Position numbers and translations under genes: made by a program
Notes under the pieces: generated by a model
What the model saw: only the letters and a program-made list of their open reading frames with translations
Database searches by the model: none
What the model was told of the DNA's origin: nothing
Shown here: positions 8,376 through 17,750 of the stretch, one piece after another
Layout: each line of letters starts with the position of its first letter
Numbering within the stretch: the first letter of the stretch is position 1
Source of the DNA: JAKQHY01 sp034429475
GTDB taxonomy: Bacteria; Chloroflexota; Anaerolineae; B4-G1; SLSP01
Assembly (NCBI GenBank): GCA_034429475.1
Contig: DAOUGD010000134.1
Location: forward strand, 1 to 39,131
Direction of reading: 5' to 3'
DNA: 39,131 nucleotides

Positions 8376-10850
8376 CTAACCCGCTTTTGAAATGCCCGGC
8401 AATTTGAACTGCGCTACACGCTTCTGCAAATCCTGCGCCATCTCTTTCAGCGTCTCCGCCGCCGCCGTGACTTCTTCAGCTTGCGCGCTGACCTCCTCCA
8501 CCGACGCGCTGACCTCCTCGACCGAGGCGCTGTTCTCCTCAGTGATCCCGGCAATGTCCTCAATGCTTCCCAACACTTCCTCTGCGCCCGAGGCCATTTC
8601 CTCCGTCGCGGCCGTATTTTCTTCCACCACCGCCGAGACAGACTCGACTGCATTGACCATCTCCTGGGCCGCCTGACTCATCTGTTGTGCGGCATGGGCG
8701 ATGTCGGTCATCTGTTGGTTGACCAGGCTCACTGCGCCCAGAATCTCGCCCAGGGCATGGCCGGCTTCCCGCGAGCGCACCACCCCCGCATCCACCTCCA
8801 CGGCCCCCGCCTGCATCGCCTGAATAGCCTCCGCCACAGATTTCTGAATCCCCTTGACCAGGGCGACGATCTCCTGGGTAGCCTGTCCGGCATTCTCCGC
8901 CAACCGGCGCACTTCGTCGGCCACCACCGCAAACCCCTTGCCATGTTCCCCCGCCCGCGCCGCCTCGATCGCCGCGTTCAGCGCCAACAGGTTCGTCTGA
9001 TCGGCGATTTTCTCAATGGTGACGACAATCACGCCGATTTCCTCAGCCCGCGTTCCCATCTCGGTGACTTTGCGACGCGCCTCATCCTGAGCCTGCTTGA
9101 TGGTCTCCATCCCCCGGATGGTGGATTCGATGGTGTGCGCGCCGGACTGCGCCGTCTGCGCCGTGCGCGCCGCGCTGTCTGCCCCGGTATGCGCGTTGGC
9201 GACCACCTGCTCTATGGCGCCGGAGATGCGCACCGTCACATTCGAGGCCTGGGTGACGGCCATGGATTGTTCCTGCGCCCCGCGCGCGACCCCCTCAATG
9301 GCATGCGACACCTGCTGCACCATCGCCGTCGTCTGCATCACCCGTTCGCTTTGCTGAGAGGCGCCGCGCGCGATCTGCTGCATCGCCACCGCCACTTGCC
9401 CGGTCGCCGTCGCCGATTGTTCCGACACGGAGTTGATCTGCTGCGCGGCCAGCGCCACCTCGTTGGCGTTGCGTTGCACCTGCCCCACCAGTTCGCGCAA
9501 GTTGGCAATCATCTGGGAAACGGCATTGCCCAGAACGTCCCGGTTGGTCTGCGGGGTGATGGTTACGGTCAAATCTCCTTGCGCCAGATAGGATGCGGTC
9601 CGGGCCATCTGCTGCTGATAGCCCACCATCCGTTGGAAGGCCAGCCCCAGCACGTCCTTATCGGATTGGGGCGTGACATCCACCGCGACATCGCCCACGG
9701 CCAGATGATCGGCGGATTCGGCCATTTGCTGGATGTAACGCACCAGGTTGCGGAAGGCCATCGCCAACCGGCCAATCTCGTCCTTCTGGTTCACGTCTAT
9801 GGCAACGTTGATGTCGCCAGTCGCCATACGCTCCGATACAGCCTGTAACGCCGCCACCGGCCTCACAATGGAGAGGGTGATCACGACGGCCGCGATAACG
9901 CCAATGATGACCGCAGTCATAGCGGCGGCATTAGCCCACTGCATACTGGAATTTTGTTGAGCTTCCATAGCCTGGACTTGTTGATCCCGCAGATCGTTAA
10001 TACTGGTCGTCACTTTTTTCGTGGCCGTCACCATATCCTTGTCAGCCTGGCGTGATTGCAGAATGGCTGCGTAATAATTCGTGCCGGCCAGTTCATAGGA
10101 TTGAATCGAGGTCCGAATTTCCTGGGCCGCAGTCGTCAACGCCGGGTATGACCTGACCTGGTCGGCCCACGTATCAATCCCCGTCTGTAGAACCGCCAGT
10201 TGGTCCTGATACGCTTTCCATTGTTCGTCGGCATTGGTCGTGACCAGATACATGGCCGTCACCCGCAGCAATAAGAAGGGTTGGACAACATTTTGATCCA
10301 TACCGGTGCCAATTCCGCTCCATTCCAGGAACTTATCAAATTCCCTGGTGCGTCTGGCAGAATCTATTGCCGGGTTGATTTCCTCGCCCATGGCTTTATT
10401 GACGCTAGTGGTCAGCGTCCAGCCCAAATCGGCCCAATCCGCAAAGGCTTGATCTTTCTGCCGGCGCGCCTCAACCAAAGAACCAAAGGCCGTGGTGTAA
10501 ACAGCAAAATCTGTCTGCGCCTGGTCAATCATGGCGATGTCCTGATCCTGCTGAAGGTTGGTTCTCAGGGCCGCCGCGCGTTCGTTAAAGCTGACGACGC
10601 ACGTCTCGAACTGCTCATCCGGGCTTTGCGCCGCGTCACCGACGATCTCGAACCCGTAGCTTTCAAAAGCCCATTGATATTCCTGGCATTGCGAGAGGGT
10701 TTCCAACAACAAGCTGGCCTCTTCTGAAATCCGGGTACTCAGATTAATTTTTTGCAAGCCATCGTAGCCCACATAGGCCACAAGAACGGTCAGAATGAGA
10801 ACCAGACCAAAACCCAGAGACAATTTGAGAGCCAGTTTCATATCTTTCAT
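8376..10850 (-). CDS. Chemoreceptor with helical extracellular domain and three HAMP units
   Basis: This 824-aa receptor has TM1 at about 8-26, a mostly helical extracellular region (about 28-305) of 4HB/HBM-like character, and TM2 at about 309-331. Three HAMP units follow, each with a GD[IVL]-x-V signature; the first two are spaced 41 residues and the next two 39. The MCP signalling domain carries the standard ADQTNLLALNAAIEAARAGE tip and ends in AQFKLPGISKAG, without a pentapeptide. Its ATG (10850) makes an ATGA overlap with the stop of the next receptor gene upstream. The ligand is unknown; the size and helical nature of the sensor are compatible with HBM-type receptors but I cannot assign one. 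Confidence 0.92.
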   Translation of the reverse strand: MKDMKLALKLSLGFGLVLILTVLVAYVGYDGLQKINLSTRISEEASLLLETLSQCQEYQWAFESYGFEIVGDAAQSPDEQFETCVVSFNERAAALRTNLQQDQDIAMIDQAQTDFAVYTTAFGSLVEARRQKDQAFADWADLGWTLTTSVNKAMGEEINPAIDSARRTREFDKFLEWSGIGTGMDQNVVQPFLLLRVTAMYLVTTNADEQWKAYQDQLAVLQTGIDTWADQVRSYPALTTAAQEIRTSIQSYELAGTNYYAAILQSRQADKDMVTATKKVTTSINDLRDQQVQAMEAQQNSSMQWANAAAMTAVIIGVIAAVVITLSIVRPVAALQAVSERMATGDINVAIDVNQKDEIGRLAMAFRNLVRYIQQMAESADHLAVGDVAVDVTPQSDKDVLGLAFQRMVGYQQQMARTASYLAQGDLTVTITPQTNRDVLGNAVSQMIANLRELVGQVQRNANEVALAAQQINSVSEQSATATGQVAVAMQQIARGASQQSERVMQTTAMVQQVSHAIEGVARGAQEQSMAVTQASNVTVRISGAIEQVVANAHTGADSAARTAQTAQSGAHTIESTIRGMETIKQAQDEARRKVTEMGTRAEEIGVIVVTIEKIADQTNLLALNAAIEAARAGEHGKGFAVVADEVRRLAENAGQATQEIVALVKGIQKSVAEAIQAMQAGAVEVDAGVVRSREAGHALGEILGAVSLVNQQMTDIAHAAQQMSQAAQEMVNAVESVSAVVEENTAATEEMASGAEEVLGSIEDIAGITEENSASVEEVSASVEEVSAQAEEVTAAAETLKEMAQDLQKRVAQFKLPGISKAG

Positions 10851-13141
10851 GTGTTTTTCCCTCCCCGGTCTCCACCTGTCAGCTTAAACCGCGCCACGAG
10901 ACTTTGCAAGTCCTGCGCCATCTCGCGCAGCGTCTCCGCCGAAGCCGTAACTTCCTCCGCCTGCGCGCTGACTTCCTCCACACTCGCACTGACTTGCTCC
11001 ACCGACGCGCCGTTCTCCTCCGTGATCCCGGCGATCTCCTCAATGCTGCTCAACACTTCCTCCGCGCCCGAGGCCATCTCCTCGGTCGCTGCCGTATTCT
11101 CCTCCACCACCGCCGACACGGTTTCCACCGCGTTCACCATTTCCTGAGCCACTTCGCTCATGCGTTGCGCCCCACTCACAATGTCTCCCATCTGCCGGTT
11201 CACGCCCCCTACCGCCGCCAAAATCTCAGTCAGCGCTTTCCCTGCCGCCTGCGAACGTTGCACACCCGTGTTCACTTCCAGCGTCCCGGCTTCCATCGCC
11301 TTCACCGCGTCCGCGACTGATTTCTGGATGCCCTTCACCAACGCCACGATCTCTTGCGCCGCCTGCCCGGCATTCTCTGCCAGCCGCCGTACCTCATCCG
11401 CCACCACCGCGAAACCCTTCCCGTGCGCCCCCGCCCGCGCCGCCTCGATGGCCGCATTCAACGCCAACAGATTCGTCTGATCCGCAATCTTCTCAATCGT
11501 GGTGACGATCACGCCAATCTCCTCGGCGCGCATCCCCATGTCCGTGACCTTATGCAACGCCTCGTCTTGCACGACTTTGATCGTCTGCATTCCCTGGATG
11601 GTCGCCTCAATGGTTTCCGCCCCGGTCTGGGCCGTCCGCCTGGCGCTCTCCGCCTCCGCCACCCCGGCCTGCGCGTTGGCGACGACTGCGTCTATCGCTT
11701 GGGAAATCCGCACCGTCCCGGACGACGCCTGCGTTACGGCTAACGATTGCTCCTGCGCCCCGCGCGCTACCCCCTCAATGGCATGGGAAACTTGCTGCAC
11801 CATCGTCGTCGTTTGTGTCATGCGCTCGGTCTGCTGCGCCGCCCCCCGCGCTACCTGCTGGATCGCCAGCGCCACCTGCCCCGTCGCCGTCGCCGACTGT
11901 TCAGAGGCCGACGTGATCTGCTGCGCCGCCAACGCCACCTCTCCCGCGTTGCTCTGCACCTGTCCGACCAACGCTCGCAAGTAACCGGTCATTTCCCCAA
12001 AAGCGTATGCCATCTGGCCGATTTCATCTTGCTGATCAACGTGAACTTTCTGGGTTAAATCGCCGGTGGCAATCACCTGTGCGGCGTGCGTCACGCGCTT
12101 GACCGGCGCGGCAATCTGCCCGGCGACAAACCACAAGATGAGTAATCCAATCACCGTAAATACGCCGCCAATACCGAGCAACTGCCACATCAGTTGCGTG
12201 GCCTCAGCCGTAACTACCCGGAGAGGCACCAATACATTGGCGGCCCAAGGAGTCGTAGTGTGCCCAAAGCGAATAGGGACAAACACCTCCAATTCACCAG
12301 CCTGCGACTCATAAAAGGACTCGGCGGCCTGGATACGCGCCAATTCCCCGTCAGTATCAAAATCTGGATGGAGTTCCCGCGCCGAACGGTTAGTCAATTC
12401 AGGGCGATGGGTCACACCGGCCAACATTCCCTGATAAGTAATCAAAGCCAATGTCCCCCGGCCCCCATAAATATCCGCCGCTTCCACCACCTGCTGTAGA
12501 AAATCCAGGCGCAAATCCACCCCCGCCACCCCATAGAACTGCCCTTCGACTGCAATCGGGACCACCAACGAAGTCATCAACACATCCTTCCCTTGCACTG
12601 GATAAATATAAGGTTCGATAATGGCTTCCGTGAGGGTTTTCTTAGGGATCTGATAATAATCATCCACCGCCATGCTCGCGTCAGGAACGGGTTCAAATGC
12701 AAAATTCCCCTCCGCATCGCGATTCCAGTAAGGCGCAAAACGGCCTGTCTCAGTATATCCAACTTTGCCGGCATACTCCGCATCCAATCCATCGAAAGCG
12801 TTGGGGTCCCACAACGCATAAACCCCTAAGAAATTCGGATTATCCATCAACACTTGCTTAAGCATTCCATTCACTTCTTCACGGGTTAACGCGATCCCTT
12901 GCGCCTTCACCGCCTTCAATGACTGCGCCAGCGTGCGGCCCACATCCAACGCTATTTCAATTTCTGCATCCACCCCAGCGGCATACGATTGAGCCGTCGC
13001 CAGCATGTGCGCCTCGGCAGCCCGCGTAGCAGTTTGACGCAAGGAAAACACTGCGTAGATAATAATAGCGGCGGCCGTCAACAATAGACAGAAACCGGCA
13101 AACGTCACAATCCGCATTTGAATGGACTTGAATTTCAACAT
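10847..13141 (-). CDS. Chemoreceptor with double Cache (dCache) sensor
   Basis: The 764-aa protein has TM1 at about 10-32, a dCache-type extracellular sensor (about 35-330), TM2 at about 335-357, one HAMP (GDLTQKVHVDQQDEIG) and an MCP signalling domain ending in RFKLTGGDRGGKNT. Sensor segments such as VYALWDPNAFDG, GRFAPYWNR, DDYYQIPKK and EPYIYPVQGKDVLMTS resemble dCache receptors for small organic ligands. The ATG at 13141 is chosen over a GTG at 13159 because GGAGGAGACT lies directly before it. Its TGA overlaps the start of the next receptor gene. No tether pentapeptide is present. Confidence 0.93.
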   Translation of the reverse strand: MLKFKSIQMRIVTFAGFCLLLTAAAIIIYAVFSLRQTATRAAEAHMLATAQSYAAGVDAEIEIALDVGRTLAQSLKAVKAQGIALTREEVNGMLKQVLMDNPNFLGVYALWDPNAFDGLDAEYAGKVGYTETGRFAPYWNRDAEGNFAFEPVPDASMAVDDYYQIPKKTLTEAIIEPYIYPVQGKDVLMTSLVVPIAVEGQFYGVAGVDLRLDFLQQVVEAADIYGGRGTLALITYQGMLAGVTHRPELTNRSARELHPDFDTDGELARIQAAESFYESQAGELEVFVPIRFGHTTTPWAANVLVPLRVVTAEATQLMWQLLGIGGVFTVIGLLILWFVAGQIAAPVKRVTHAAQVIATGDLTQKVHVDQQDEIGQMAYAFGEMTGYLRALVGQVQSNAGEVALAAQQITSASEQSATATGQVALAIQQVARGAAQQTERMTQTTTMVQQVSHAIEGVARGAQEQSLAVTQASSGTVRISQAIDAVVANAQAGVAEAESARRTAQTGAETIEATIQGMQTIKVVQDEALHKVTDMGMRAEEIGVIVTTIEKIADQTNLLALNAAIEAARAGAHGKGFAVVADEVRRLAENAGQAAQEIVALVKGIQKSVADAVKAMEAGTLEVNTGVQRSQAAGKALTEILAAVGGVNRQMGDIVSGAQRMSEVAQEMVNAVETVSAVVEENTAATEEMASGAEEVLSSIEEIAGITEENGASVEQVSASVEEVSAQAEEVTASAETLREMAQDLQSLVARFKLTGGDRGGKNT

Positions 13142-13160
13142 AGTCTCCTCCGTGCTCACC

Positions 13161-15974
13161 TTATCCCAGTTTGAAGCGCGCTACCAATAACTGGAGCGAT
13201 TGCGCCATCTCGCGCAACGTCTCGGCCGCCGCCGAAACTTCTTCGGCCTGCGCGCTCACTTCCTCTACCGACGCGCTGACCTGCTCCACCGACGCGCTGT
13301 TTTCCTCCGCGATCCCGGCGAGGTCTTCGATGCTTCCCAACACTTCTTCCGCGCCAGAAGCCATCTGCTCGGTCGAGGCCGTGTTCTCCTCGACCACCGC
13401 CGACACGGTCTCCACGGCGTTCACCATCTCCTGCGCGGCGTCGCCCATCTGCTGCGACGCCCCCACGATGTCTGCCATCTGTTGGTTGACGATACCGACG
13501 GCGCTCAGGATTTCGTTCAAGGCTTTGGTCGCTTCCCGCGAGCGGAGGACGCCTGTCTCTACCTCGTCGGCGCCCTCTTCCATCGCCTTCACGGCCTCCA
13601 TCACCGATTTTTGGATGCCTTTCACCAGCGTCACAATCTCCTGCGAAGCGCGCCCGGCGTTCTCGGCCAGCCGCCGCACTTCGTCGGCCACCACGGCGAA
13701 GCCCTTGCCGTGGACGCCGGCCCGCGCCGCCTCAATCGCCGCGTTCAGCGCCAGCAAATTCGTCTGATCCGCGATCTTCTCAATCGTCACCACAATCGCG
13801 CCGATCTCTTCGGCGCGACCGCCCATTTCCAACACCTTGCGCCGCGCCTCATCCTGCGCCGCCTTGATCGCCTGCATCCCCTGGATTGTCGCCTCGATGG
13901 TCTGCGCCCCGGCGTTGGCCGTCCGCGCCGTCTGCGCGACCCCTTCGGCGCCGTTCTGCGCGTTCAACACCACGCGGTCAATCGCGCGCGAAATTTGCAC
14001 GGTGACATCCGACGCCTGCGTGACCGCCATAGACTGTTCCTGCGCGCCGCGCGCCACCCCTTCGATGGCGTGCGAGACCTGCTGCACCATCTCGGCCGTC
14101 TGCGCCATGCGCTCGGTCTGCTGCGCCGCGCCGCGCGCCACTTGTTGGACGGCCAACGCGACCTGCCCGGTCGCCCCGGCGGATTGCTCGGAAGACAGCG
14201 TGATTTGTTGTGCGGCCAACGCGACCTCCTGCGCGTTGTGCTGCACCCGCCCGACCAATTCTCTTAAGCTGACGATCATCTGCGCAAATGCATGGCCCAG
14301 CGCGTCCTGCTCCGATTGCGGCGCGACCGCCACGGTGAGGTTGCCCTGCGCCAACTGCGCCGCCGCCGCCGCAACCTGTTGCTGATAGGCCACCATCTGC
14401 GTAAAGGCTTGCCCCAGCACATCCTTGTGCGACTGGGGCGCAATGGCTACCCCCACGTCCCCGCGCGCCAGGCGTCCGGCGGCGCCGGCCATTCCCTGTT
14501 GATACGTCACCATCTGGGCAAAGGCATTGCCCAGCCGATCGCGCGGCGACTGGGGCGCCACGGACACCATCACGTCTCCGCCGGCCAGGCGATCCGCAGC
14601 ATCGGCCATCGCCTGTTGGTACGCGAGCATCTGCTGGAAGGCATGGCTCAACGCATCCGCCGCCGAGCGCGGCTGAACCTGGACCGCCAGGTCGCCCTCC
14701 GCGAGCTGCCCGGCGTGCGTCGCCATCTCCTGAACGTAGACTCTCAGGGATTGGAAAGCCCGCAGCAAGGCGCCGGTCTCGTCGCCGCGCTGCGCCCAGG
14801 CCTGCGCCACCGGGGTATCCATTTCCCCAAGGTCGCCCACCGCCAACTGTTGCGCCTGTTGCGTCGCCAACACTAAAGGCTGGGAAATCAGCCGCGCCAT
14901 CCACACGCCGACCAGCGACAATAGCCCCGCGCATACCAGGGCCACCAGCAAGCTCTCGAGCATCGTGTCGCGCACGGCGGCGTTGACCTCTTGGAGGTCC
15001 TGCTCCAACAGAATACCCCATCCCAACGACTCCGCCAGCACGCCTTCCATCCGCCGATAAGCAATGACGGCGGGTTGACCATCCAAATCGGTCAAATCCC
15101 GCCGCCAATCGCCCTCGGCAGTATTCTTGAAGGCGGCCCACAAGACATCCGGCGCCGGTTGCATCAACTGGGTCTCATCGTGGGCATACAGGATGCGGCC
15201 CTGGCGATCCAGGAGCGCCGCGTACCCCGTCTCGCCAAAACGGATTTCGCTCAGGGCGTCGAAGACTACAGAGATGTCCACCGTTCCGCGCAAGATGCCA
15301 ACGATGCCTCTTCCGTTCCGATCATAGACCGGGACGCCAATGTCAATGGCCCAGGAATCCGAGCTTTCATCATATTCGACTTCGCTGACAAAGACCTGCC
15401 CCTGACCATCGTTATACGCACTTTGCCACCACGCTTCATCGGATTGCACATAGTCGCTGGTGCGCGCCGTCATCGCCACGTTAACGCCGTACAAGTCGGT
15501 CGCGAAGACCTCCATTTCTTCTGGAAAAATCTCCCGAAAACGCTGCAATTCGGCACTGGCGGGGTTGTTGGCAATTTGCGTCACCAACGATACAACCGAG
15601 GCATCGCCGGCGGTCCAAGCGGCATCCAGGAGCGCAGTCTCCGCCTGGATGGTGGCGGCGTCGCGCCCCGCGTAGCTCGCGTTGGTCGTTTCGAGCGCGT
15701 CAATAAGGGTGGGAGAAAGCGACAGGGCTTGCAAGTTGGCGATGCTGCCGGCCACAATATCCGCGGCGCGCTGCACCGCCTCGTGCCCATAGGCGACCAA
15801 TTCCTGCCCCTTGCTCTGAACCATACTGACAGAGAGGCGTTGGTAGTTGAAAACGGTCAGCGCGGTCACAGAAACCATCACAACCAACAACACGGTTCCC
15901 AGAATTTTGTTCCCAATCTTCCAATGGAGTGGGTTGAACCACGCTTTACGTTTTGACTGCAACTCTTGGGTCAT
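13161..15974 (-). CDS. Chemoreceptor with dCache sensor and five tandem HAMP units
   Basis: This 937-aa protein is the largest receptor here. It has TM1 (24-44), a dCache sensor (about 46-338), TM2 (about 341-359), a chain of five HAMP-like units (about 360-575) and the MCP signalling domain ending LVARFKLG. In the sensor, Y175-x4-E180-x-W182-W183 has the spacing of the amino-acid-binding Y-x4-R-x-W-[YW] signature of dCache_1AA receptors, but Glu replaces the Arg, so a ligand other than an ordinary amino acid carboxylate is likely. GGAG lies 9 nt before ATG 15974. It is the first receptor gene of the operon and is followed by two more within 20 bp or overlapping. Confidence 0.93.
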   Translation of the reverse strand: MTQELQSKRKAWFNPLHWKIGNKILGTVLLVVMVSVTALTVFNYQRLSVSMVQSKGQELVAYGHEAVQRAADIVAGSIANLQALSLSPTLIDALETTNASYAGRDAATIQAETALLDAAWTAGDASVVSLVTQIANNPASAELQRFREIFPEEMEVFATDLYGVNVAMTARTSDYVQSDEAWWQSAYNDGQGQVFVSEVEYDESSDSWAIDIGVPVYDRNGRGIVGILRGTVDISVVFDALSEIRFGETGYAALLDRQGRILYAHDETQLMQPAPDVLWAAFKNTAEGDWRRDLTDLDGQPAVIAYRRMEGVLAESLGWGILLEQDLQEVNAAVRDTMLESLLVALVCAGLLSLVGVWMARLISQPLVLATQQAQQLAVGDLGEMDTPVAQAWAQRGDETGALLRAFQSLRVYVQEMATHAGQLAEGDLAVQVQPRSAADALSHAFQQMLAYQQAMADAADRLAGGDVMVSVAPQSPRDRLGNAFAQMVTYQQGMAGAAGRLARGDVGVAIAPQSHKDVLGQAFTQMVAYQQQVAAAAAQLAQGNLTVAVAPQSEQDALGHAFAQMIVSLRELVGRVQHNAQEVALAAQQITLSSEQSAGATGQVALAVQQVARGAAQQTERMAQTAEMVQQVSHAIEGVARGAQEQSMAVTQASDVTVQISRAIDRVVLNAQNGAEGVAQTARTANAGAQTIEATIQGMQAIKAAQDEARRKVLEMGGRAEEIGAIVVTIEKIADQTNLLALNAAIEAARAGVHGKGFAVVADEVRRLAENAGRASQEIVTLVKGIQKSVMEAVKAMEEGADEVETGVLRSREATKALNEILSAVGIVNQQMADIVGASQQMGDAAQEMVNAVETVSAVVEENTASTEQMASGAEEVLGSIEDLAGIAEENSASVEQVSASVEEVSAQAEEVSAAAETLREMAQSLQLLVARFKLG
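14285..14705 (-). repeat. 39-aa (117-bp) tandem HAMP repeats in a receptor gene
   Basis: Codons for residues 424-563 of the 937-aa receptor encode successive copies of a 39-residue module: QM-x3-QQ-x-[MV]-A, RLA-x-GD, V-x-V-x-APQS, D-x-LG-x-AF. GD/GN signatures start at residues 427, 466, 505 and 544, exactly 39 apart. Each helix seems to serve as the second helix of one HAMP and the first of the next. Confidence 0.85.
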
Positions 15975-15999
15975 CTATAGTCTCCTGCATCTTAAGAGC

Positions 16000-16093
16000 C
16001 TCAGTAGATGAAAACGCTATGCGTAGTAACCACTTCAGCGGTTCTTGTGACGACTAAAGTCGTTACTACCGGCCCAAATTATCATCTACTGAG
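16000..16093. repeat. Nested inverted repeat (REP/MITE-like) inside the chemotaxis operon
   Basis: In the gap between the extended cheW and the first receptor gene, outer arms CTCAGTAGATGA (16000-16011) and TCATCTACTGAG (16082-16093) are perfect 12-bp inverted repeats. Inside them GTAGTAAC (16023-16030) pairs with GTTACTAC (16062-16069), and further inside ACGACT-AA-AGTCGT (16050-16063) and an imperfect AACC...GGTT hairpin (16028-16043) can form. No transposase is encoded. It resembles a small non-autonomous repeat; as RNA it would fold within the long transcript and could affect stability or read-through into the receptor genes. Confidence 0.75.
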
Positions 16094-16098
16094 CCTTC

Positions 16099-16944
16099 CT
16101 AATGCCCACGGACGCCCGGCAATATCTGTTCTAAATCCAACAAGACAATCAGGCGCTCTGTATTGGGTGCGCCATCCCGCTCGGCAACTTTAGCGATGCC
16201 CCTAATGTACATCGAGTCTACCGACGTCATCAGGGGCGAGGGCGGTTCAATGGCCGACTCCGGCACGCGTAGTACCTCGGTGACGGCGTCCACAATCATT
16301 CCCACCTGCATCTGATGGGCCTGCGCCACCACAATACGCGTGTCCCGCGTCGGCTCGCCCGCCGGCAGCCCCAAGCGTCGGCGCAAGTCCACGACCGGCA
16401 GGACAGTGCCGCGCAGGTTCGTCAATCCTGCAATGTAAGCCGGAGTGTGCGGCACAGGCGTGATCCGCTGGAGTTCAATGATTTGTTCCACCGCGGCGAT
16501 GTCCACCCCGTACCATTCGTCGGCCAGCATCAGGATCACCAACTGCCGCTCTGTGCCTGCGGCTTCGACCTCGCTCTCCACTGCGGCCTCTTCGGCAAAC
16601 GTCAAGTCTTCTTCCTCTTCAAGTGTTACGCCGGCCGCAGCCACCTCCGCCAGATTTTCGAGCGCCCCCCCCTCTTCCAGCCCCTCGGAGAGAAAATGTG
16701 ATTCTGGGGATGGCGACGCGGCCTCGGGCGGCGTCTCCGGCAAAGCGGTTACTTCCGGCGCCTCCGGCATCGCCTCCGGCGCGGACTCGCCCGCCGGAGT
16801 CGGCTCGCCCACCGCCGCCACAGTCTCGGAGGCAGCCGAGGGGACGTCGGCTTTCAGCGCCCCCGGTTTCACTGCCTTCGCGTTTTCCGAGGGCGGGGTC
16901 AACAGGTTTTCCAAAGCGGTCTCCAACTTTTTCTTACGGGGCAT
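16099..16944 (-). CDS. CheW-like protein with long acidic N-terminal extension (ParP-like?)
   Basis: The C-terminal part (about 131-281) is a CheW domain: ERQLVILMLADEWYGVDI, VEQIIELQRITPVPHTP, GTVLPVVDLRRRLG, RIVVAQAHQMQVGMIVD. In front lies about 130 residues of Pro/Ala/Glu-rich, probably unstructured sequence, beginning with the basic amphipathic peptide PRKKKLETALENLL. GGAGG overlaps the end of parA and precedes ATG 16944, which follows the parA TGA by 1 nt. In Vibrio, ParP combines a CheW-like CheA-binding domain with an N-terminal part that contacts the ParA-like ATPase ParC; position and architecture suggest the same role here. A plain second CheW with a flexible arm is the conservative alternative. 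Confidence 0.88.
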   Translation of the reverse strand: MPRKKKLETALENLLTPPSENAKAVKPGALKADVPSAASETVAAVGEPTPAGESAPEAMPEAPEVTALPETPPEAASPSPESHFLSEGLEEGGALENLAEVAAAGVTLEEEEDLTFAEEAAVESEVEAAGTERQLVILMLADEWYGVDIAAVEQIIELQRITPVPHTPAYIAGLTNLRGTVLPVVDLRRRLGLPAGEPTRDTRIVVAQAHQMQVGMIVDAVTEVLRVPESAIEPPSPLMTSVDSMYIRGIAKVAERDGAPNTERLIVLLDLEQILPGVRGH

Positions 16945-16945
16945 A

Positions 16946-17749
16946 TCAACCTCCACTCGCCGGTTCTACGGCATGAGATACTTTGTCCAGCATTTCCTGC
17001 GCCAACTGCCGGTACTGCTCGGCAGCGCGCGAGTTTGGCGCATACAGGGTGATCGGTTCAGAGGTGGCGGCATACTCGCGCAGGCGAGTGTCCACCCCAA
17101 TCACCGTCTCCAAAAGCTGTTCGGGGAAATTCTGCCGGAGTTGCGCTAACACTCCCCGGCCAATGCGGGTGCGCTGATCGTACAGGGTCGGCAGCAAGTA
17201 GACGGTGAGTTTGGGGTTAAAACGCTCGCGCACGGCGTTGAACACATTCAAAATCCGCACCAGCCGCCGCGCCGAATAATACTCGCACTGCACCGGCGTC
17301 ACCGCCCACCGCGCCGCCACCAGGGCCATCAACGTCAGGCTGCCCAACGACGGAGGCGTATCCAGCAAGATAAATTCGTACATGCTGTTGAAAGAGGCCA
17401 ATTCGCGGGTCAGTCGCCGCTCATAGTTGGGGCGCTCCGACAAACGCCGCTCCACCTCTGCCAGGCGCGGATTGGAGGGCAAGAGGTACAACCTGTCCAC
17501 CGCCGTCGCATAGACGACCGAGCGCCGCTGCCCGCCCGACTTTTCCCCATCAACATCCAACACATCCGCCACCGACCAGGTTAAAGCCTCTACATCCAGG
17601 CCGGCAGCGACCGTTAAATCGGCTTCCGGATCCAGGTCCACCACCAAAGTCCGGCGTCCCGCCTCGGCCAGGCACGCCCCCAATGAAAGGCAAGTCGTAG
17701 TTTTACCTACGCCGCCCTTACTATTACTCACCACAATAATGTGCGCCAT
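16946..17749 (-). CDS. parA: ParA/MinD-family ATPase of the chemotaxis operon (ParC/PpfA-like)
   Basis: ParA ATPases form nucleotide-gated dimers that position plasmids, chromosomes or protein arrays. The 267-aa product from ATG 17749 has the deviant Walker A KGGVGKTT at 11-18 with the signature lysine, the A' motif LVVDLDPEADLT at about 35-46, and the Walker B-type LLDTPPS. No ParB gene or parS-like site is next to it; both flanking genes are a small membrane ORF and a CheW-like protein, so the cargo is probably the chemoreceptor array rather than DNA. The start leaves 1 nt after the upstream TAG, the same spacing as to the following gene. A frame upstream to 17785 overlaps the small ORF and is less likely. 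Confidence 0.92.
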   Translation of the reverse strand: MAHIIVVSNSKGGVGKTTTCLSLGACLAEAGRRTLVVDLDPEADLTVAAGLDVEALTWSVADVLDVDGEKSGGQRRSVVYATAVDRLYLLPSNPRLAEVERRLSERPNYERRLTRELASFNSMYEFILLDTPPSLGSLTLMALVAARWAVTPVQCEYYSARRLVRILNVFNAVRERFNPKLTVYLLPTLYDQRTRIGRGVLAQLRQNFPEQLLETVIGVDTRLREYAATSEPITLYAPNSRAAEQYRQLAQEMLDKVSHAVEPASGG

Positions 17750-17750
17750 A

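Noticed and set aside
8481..9848. 455-aa plus-strand frame rich in His/Leu/Arg
   Set aside because: Antisense shadow of a receptor gene; the long opening reflects codon bias of MCP sequence.
13978..15141. 387-aa minus-strand frame rich in Gly/Arg/Ala within the receptor region
   Set aside because: It lies wholly inside the 937-aa receptor gene in another frame and shows the biased composition of a GC-rich shadow, with no domains.
16946..17749. Chromosomal ParAB segregation locus
   Set aside because: No parB-like gene or parS-like palindrome is next to it; the partner gene is CheW-like.
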